64,000 nucleotides of DNA from Persephonella sp. KM09-Lau-8. GTDB taxonomy: Bacteria > Aquificota > Aquificia > Aquificales > Hydrogenothermaceae. Shown here in pieces: positions 61,351 through 64,000 of the stretch (positions are counted from its first letter, which is position 1; each line of letters begins with the position of its first letter). The notes below the pieces were generated by a model. That model had not been told where the DNA came from. It ran no database searches and worked only from the letters and a program-made list of their open reading frames with translations. The stretch covers positions 1,846,986 through 1,910,985 of the forward strand of contig NZ_JNLL01000001.1 of NCBI RefSeq assembly GCF_000703085.1, in the 5' to 3' direction. Both the position numbers and the translations under genes were made by a program.

Positions 61351-61632
61351 TTAATGATAATCTACGATGGCAACATCATAAGCATCACCATTTTCAAATC
61401 TAAATATAATCCTATATTGGTCATTTATTCGTATACTATAGAATCCTTCTGAATCCCCCTTTAATGCTTCCAGTCTATTTGAGGGTGGAATTTTTAAATC
61501 ATTTAAATCCTTAGCTCTTCTAAGCATATCTAATTTCCTTATCGCCCTTTTCCAAATGTTCGGGGGGAATTTTTTATTTTTGCCATACCTATAAAGTTTT
61601 TCAGTGTCCTTATCAAGAAAAGTCTTTATCAA
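61351..61632 (-). CDS. higB: HigB-family toxin
   Basis: 93 aa RelE-superfamily mRNA interferase of the classical HigB type: MIKTFLDKDTEKLYRYGK, ... NRLEALKGDSEGFYSIRINDQYRIIFRFENGDAYDVAIVDYH. Residues R-x-N-x2-Y-R-I-x-F and a C-terminal DYH are characteristic. Lies before higA, with a large palindrome upstream. Confidence 0.9.
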   Translation of the reverse strand: MIKTFLDKDTEKLYRYGKNKKFPPNIWKRAIRKLDMLRRAKDLNDLKIPPSNRLEALKGDSEGFYSIRINDQYRIIFRFENGDAYDVAIVDYH

Positions 61633-61642
61633 TTTTACCTTT

Positions 61643-61667
61643 TACATTAATAGTTAATATTAATGTA
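61643..61667 (-). promoter_or_regulatory. Operator of higBA
   Basis: A 25-bp perfect inverted repeat: arm TACATTAATA, 5-nt centre GTTAA, arm TATTAATGTA. It ends 10 bp before the higB start, the place where a HigA repressor would block transcription. A Shine-Dalgarno-like AAAAGGTAAA follows. Confidence 0.6.
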
Positions 61668-61697
61668 TAAAAATTTAAGATTCTTGCAAAAATTTGT

Positions 61698-61715
61698 GGA
61701 GCCCTATAGGGCTCC
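61698..61715 (-). terminator. pnp terminator
   Basis: Perfect 18-bp palindrome GGAGCCCTATAGGGCTCC; 7-bp G/C-rich stem and a TATA loop. On the minus strand it begins 6 bp after the pnp stop and is followed by ACAAATTTTT, a rho-independent terminator. Confidence 0.8.
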
Positions 61716-61721
61716 GTAGGA

Positions 61722-63853
61722 TTATTCAAAAAGGAATTTGTTTTTAGGCTCTTCTCCTTCTTTAACTTCTTTGAGGGATACTTTTGCCCTGCCTAACTCG
61801 TCTATATCTATGACCTTAACTGTAAGAACATCTCCAACTTTTATTTTATCTTTTGCAGATTTAATTCTTTCAGGGGAAATCTGAGACACATGGAGTAGAG
61901 ATAACTTTCCTGGCATTAGCTCTACAAAGGCACCGTAATCCTCAACCCTTGTGACTTTACCCATATATACTTCACCAAGCTCTATATCCATTATCAGCTC
62001 TTCAATCATCTGTTTTGCCTTTTCGCCGCTTTCACCATCTACAGCATAAATTCTAACAAGTCCATCAGGCTGCAGGTCTATTTTTACCCCTGTTTCTTCT
62101 ATAATTTTCTTAATATTTTTACCGGATGGTCCAATAATAACAGGTATTTTTTCTGGGAGAACTCTCATTGTAATAATCTTAGGTGCATGTGGAGAAAGTT
62201 CAGGCTTAGGCTCTGGCATAGCCTGATACATCAGGTCAAGGATGTATAGCCTTGCTTTTCTGGCCTGTTCAAGTGCTTCTTCCAGTATTTCCCTTGTAAG
62301 ACCTTTTATCTTAATATCCATCTGGATAGATGTTACACCGTCTCTTGTCCCTGCAACTTTAAAGTCCATATCTCCCAGATGGTCTTCATCTCCAAGAATA
62401 TCTGTAAGGATTACATATTCATCATCTTCCTTCAGCAGCCCCATTGCTATTCCGGCAACATGCTTTTTCATTGGAACGCCGGCATCAAACAGTGCAAGGG
62501 ATGCTCCACAAACAGTTGCCATAGAAGTTGAACCATTAGACTCTAATATCTCAGATACAACCCTTATAACATAAGGGAATTCTTCTTCTGGAGGAATTAA
62601 AGGTTCTATAGCCCTTTCTGCAAGGTTTCCGTGTCCTATTTCCCTTCTTGAAGGTGCTCTTGGAGGTCTTGCTTCACCTACGCTAAATGGTGGGAAGTTA
62701 TAATGAAGCATAAATCTTTTCTTTTCTTCACCCTCTTCTATACTTTCCTCTATCTGCTCTTCCCCTGGAGCTCCGAGAGTTGTTGCCACAAATGCCTGTG
62801 TCTGTCCTCTTGTAAATATGGCTGAACCATGAATTCTTGGGAACAGTCCTGTTCTTATCCAGATAGGTCTGATTTCATCTGGTTTTCTGCCATCTATTCT
62901 GACTTTTTCTTTGAGGACTTTTTCCCTCATTACAGAGGAAACTATGTCCTTGTAGATAGTTTCTACTTTTTTCTCTTTGCCTTCAGGAATTTCTATTTGA
63001 GAAATTGCTTCCTCAAATATTTCTGATAGTTTCTTTCTTCTTTCTTTTTTGTCCTGAATATTCAGGGCTTCTTTTACTTTGTCTTTAACTAATTTTTCTA
63101 ATTGTTCTTCTAATTGTTTATCTATTTCATCTATTTCAACTTTTATTTTTTCTTTTGGTTCAACCTGTTTCGCAAGCTCTTCCTGAAGTTCTATAAGTTT
63201 TTTAATCTCTTCATGGGCAAACATTATAGCTTCAAGGATTACATCTTCAGGAACTTCTTCGCTACCGCCTTCAACCATTACAATGGCGTCTTTTGAGCCT
63301 GCAACAACTATATCTATATCTGACTCATTTCTTTGCTGGTATGTTGGGTTTACTATGAACTTGCCGTTTACCCTTGCGACCCTTACACCTGCGATTGGAC
63401 CTTCAAATGGTGCCTCTGATATTGTAAGGGCTGCCGATGCACCAACAATTGCTAAAACATCTGGGTCATATTTATCATCAGCAGATAGGGTCATTGCTGT
63501 AATAACAACATCATTGAAAAAGCCCTTTGGGAATAATGGCCTGATTGGTCTGTCTATAAGCCTTGAAACAAGTATTTCTCGGACAGTTGGTTTACCTTCT
63601 CTTTTTACAAATCCACCGGGGATTTTACCGTAAGCATAGGTTTTTTCCCTGTATTCAACGGTAAGTGGGAAAAAGTCTATATCTGCCTGTGGTTCTTCTG
63701 CAACTACAGCAGCAACTAAAACTGCTGTTTCTCCCTGTCTGACTATGACTGCACCACTTGCCTGTTTTGCAAAATAGTCAGTTTCTATTGAGTATGGAGC
63801 TCCATTAACCTGTGTTTCACCTTTTTTACGGTAATTTCCCCTACTTCACCCAT
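61722..63853 (-). CDS. pnp: Polynucleotide phosphorylase, frameshifted near the start
   Basis: From ATG 63853 to stop 61722: about 710 aa if rebuilt. RNase PH domain 1, helical linker, RNase PH domain 2 (LHYNFPPFSVGEARPPRAP; DILGDEDHLGDMDFKVAGT), KH (IIGPSGKNIKKIIEETG) and S1 (GKVTRVEDYGAFVELMPG) are all present. 3'-to-5' phosphorolytic RNA decay. The first 11 codons ([11 protein letters not shown]) are one frame off from GETQVNGAPYSIE; the change falls in A6G at 63821-63827. Continuous reading starts only at M 63494. The start overlaps the rpsO stop (TAATG). Confidence 0.9.
63821..63827 (-). other. A AAA AAG run at the pnp frame break
   Basis: On the minus strand the reading frame passes through A AAA AAG, the same heptamer used for -1 frameshifting in E. 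coli dnaX, in the correct phase. A -1 slip here gives exactly the expected PNPase N terminus. It is equally explained by one missing A in the assembly. See findings. Confidence 0.5.
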
Positions 63854-64000
63854 TACTTCTCTCCAGTGGATTCTCTTATTCCAAGTTCCTGAACAATTTG
63901 CTGATATCTTTCAGGATTTTTTCTCTGGAGATATTTGAGAAGTTTTCTTCTTTTGTTAACCATTCCAATCAGACCTCTTCTTGAGTGAAGTCTTTTTTAT
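63853..64000 (-). CDS. rpsO: 30S ribosomal protein uS15, C-terminal part
   Basis: Partial, running off the window end. Reads [20 protein letters not shown], then [14 protein letters not shown] and a stop sharing a base with the pnp ATG. This is the uS15 C-terminal half, and rpsO-pnp is a conserved pair. At ~63983 the frame breaks: the expected KKDxHSRRG needs one more T, and in the observed frame a stop (TAA) appears a few codons upstream. Probably a homopolymer error. Confidence 0.85.

Overview
The window reads as a chromosomal segment of an AT-rich, diderm, thermophilic chemolithoautotroph-like bacterium, most plausibly of the Aquificota (Hydrogenothermaceae, Persephonella-like). This is inferred from gene content: LpxK and LptD (LPS outer membrane), a Sec-type clade II NosZ, archaeal-like peroxiredoxin, many small c-type cytochromes and proteobacterium-like housekeeping gene order. 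No rRNA is present to fix the taxonomy, so it stays an inference.

Layout. 1-1.9 kb: the uvrA tail, a decayed MNT/HEPN toxin-antitoxin pair, then an intact three-gene toxin-antitoxin-chaperone (TAC) module with a SecB-like third gene and a promoter/operator. 2-5.4 kb: bacterioferritin with a Fur/PerR-like box, LysE exporter, upp, mazG, MBL hydrolase. 5.5-13 kb: a seven-gene exopolysaccharide locus (WecB, YaiO-type barrel, 7-TM protein, GT2 synthase, bactofilin-like protein, amidotransferase-like/deacetylase fusion, toroid protein) recalling E. coli yaiO-yaiP-yaiS. 13-15 kb: bioB, surE, then a five-repeat CRISPR array without cas genes. 15.5-24.7 kb: a long minus-strand block with spoVG, pfkA, MlaE permease, dnaB with a mini-intein, rplI-rpsR-ssb-rpsF, pth, rplY, prs, tRNA-Gln and ispE. 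24.8-30.6 kb: carA, a CDF transporter with a NifX-like tail, Usp, tyrA, a lipoprotein cytochrome with LEA-like repeats, peroxiredoxin. 30.6-33.7 kb: scpA, lpxK, a diguanylate cyclase.

33.7-44.4 kb is a nitrous-oxide respiration region: a NosA/OprC-like copper receptor, SCO1 and PCuAC copper chaperones, cytochromes c, nosZ, a NosB-like protein, nosL, nosD, nosF, nosY and a Crp/Fnr regulator. TTGAT-N4-ATCAA-type boxes lie in both divergent promoter regions, and the regulator carries the matching ExxSR recognition signature, so copper uptake and N2O reductase probably form one regulon.

44.4-48.8 kb holds nrdB and nrdA separated by a free-standing LAGLIDADG endonuclease gene. NrdB has Phe in place of the radical Tyr and Glu in place of the first Asp ligand (class Ic pattern), and its promoter has two NrdR boxes 31 bp apart. 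49-61 kb is housekeeping: DHH phosphoesterase, TetR, DnaC-like loader, hisB, an HTH/NosL-like fusion, a TusA fusion, HIT, hflX-hfq-miaA, IclR, lptD, an RbgA-type GTPase, PilZ and dprA. 61-64 kb: a second higBA pair, then pnp and the rpsO tail, both with apparent single-base frameshifts that look like homopolymer errors.

The most novel material is the EPS locus, the TAC module, the class Ic RNR with its intergenic homing endonuclease, the copper/N2O regulon and the HTH-NosL fusion.
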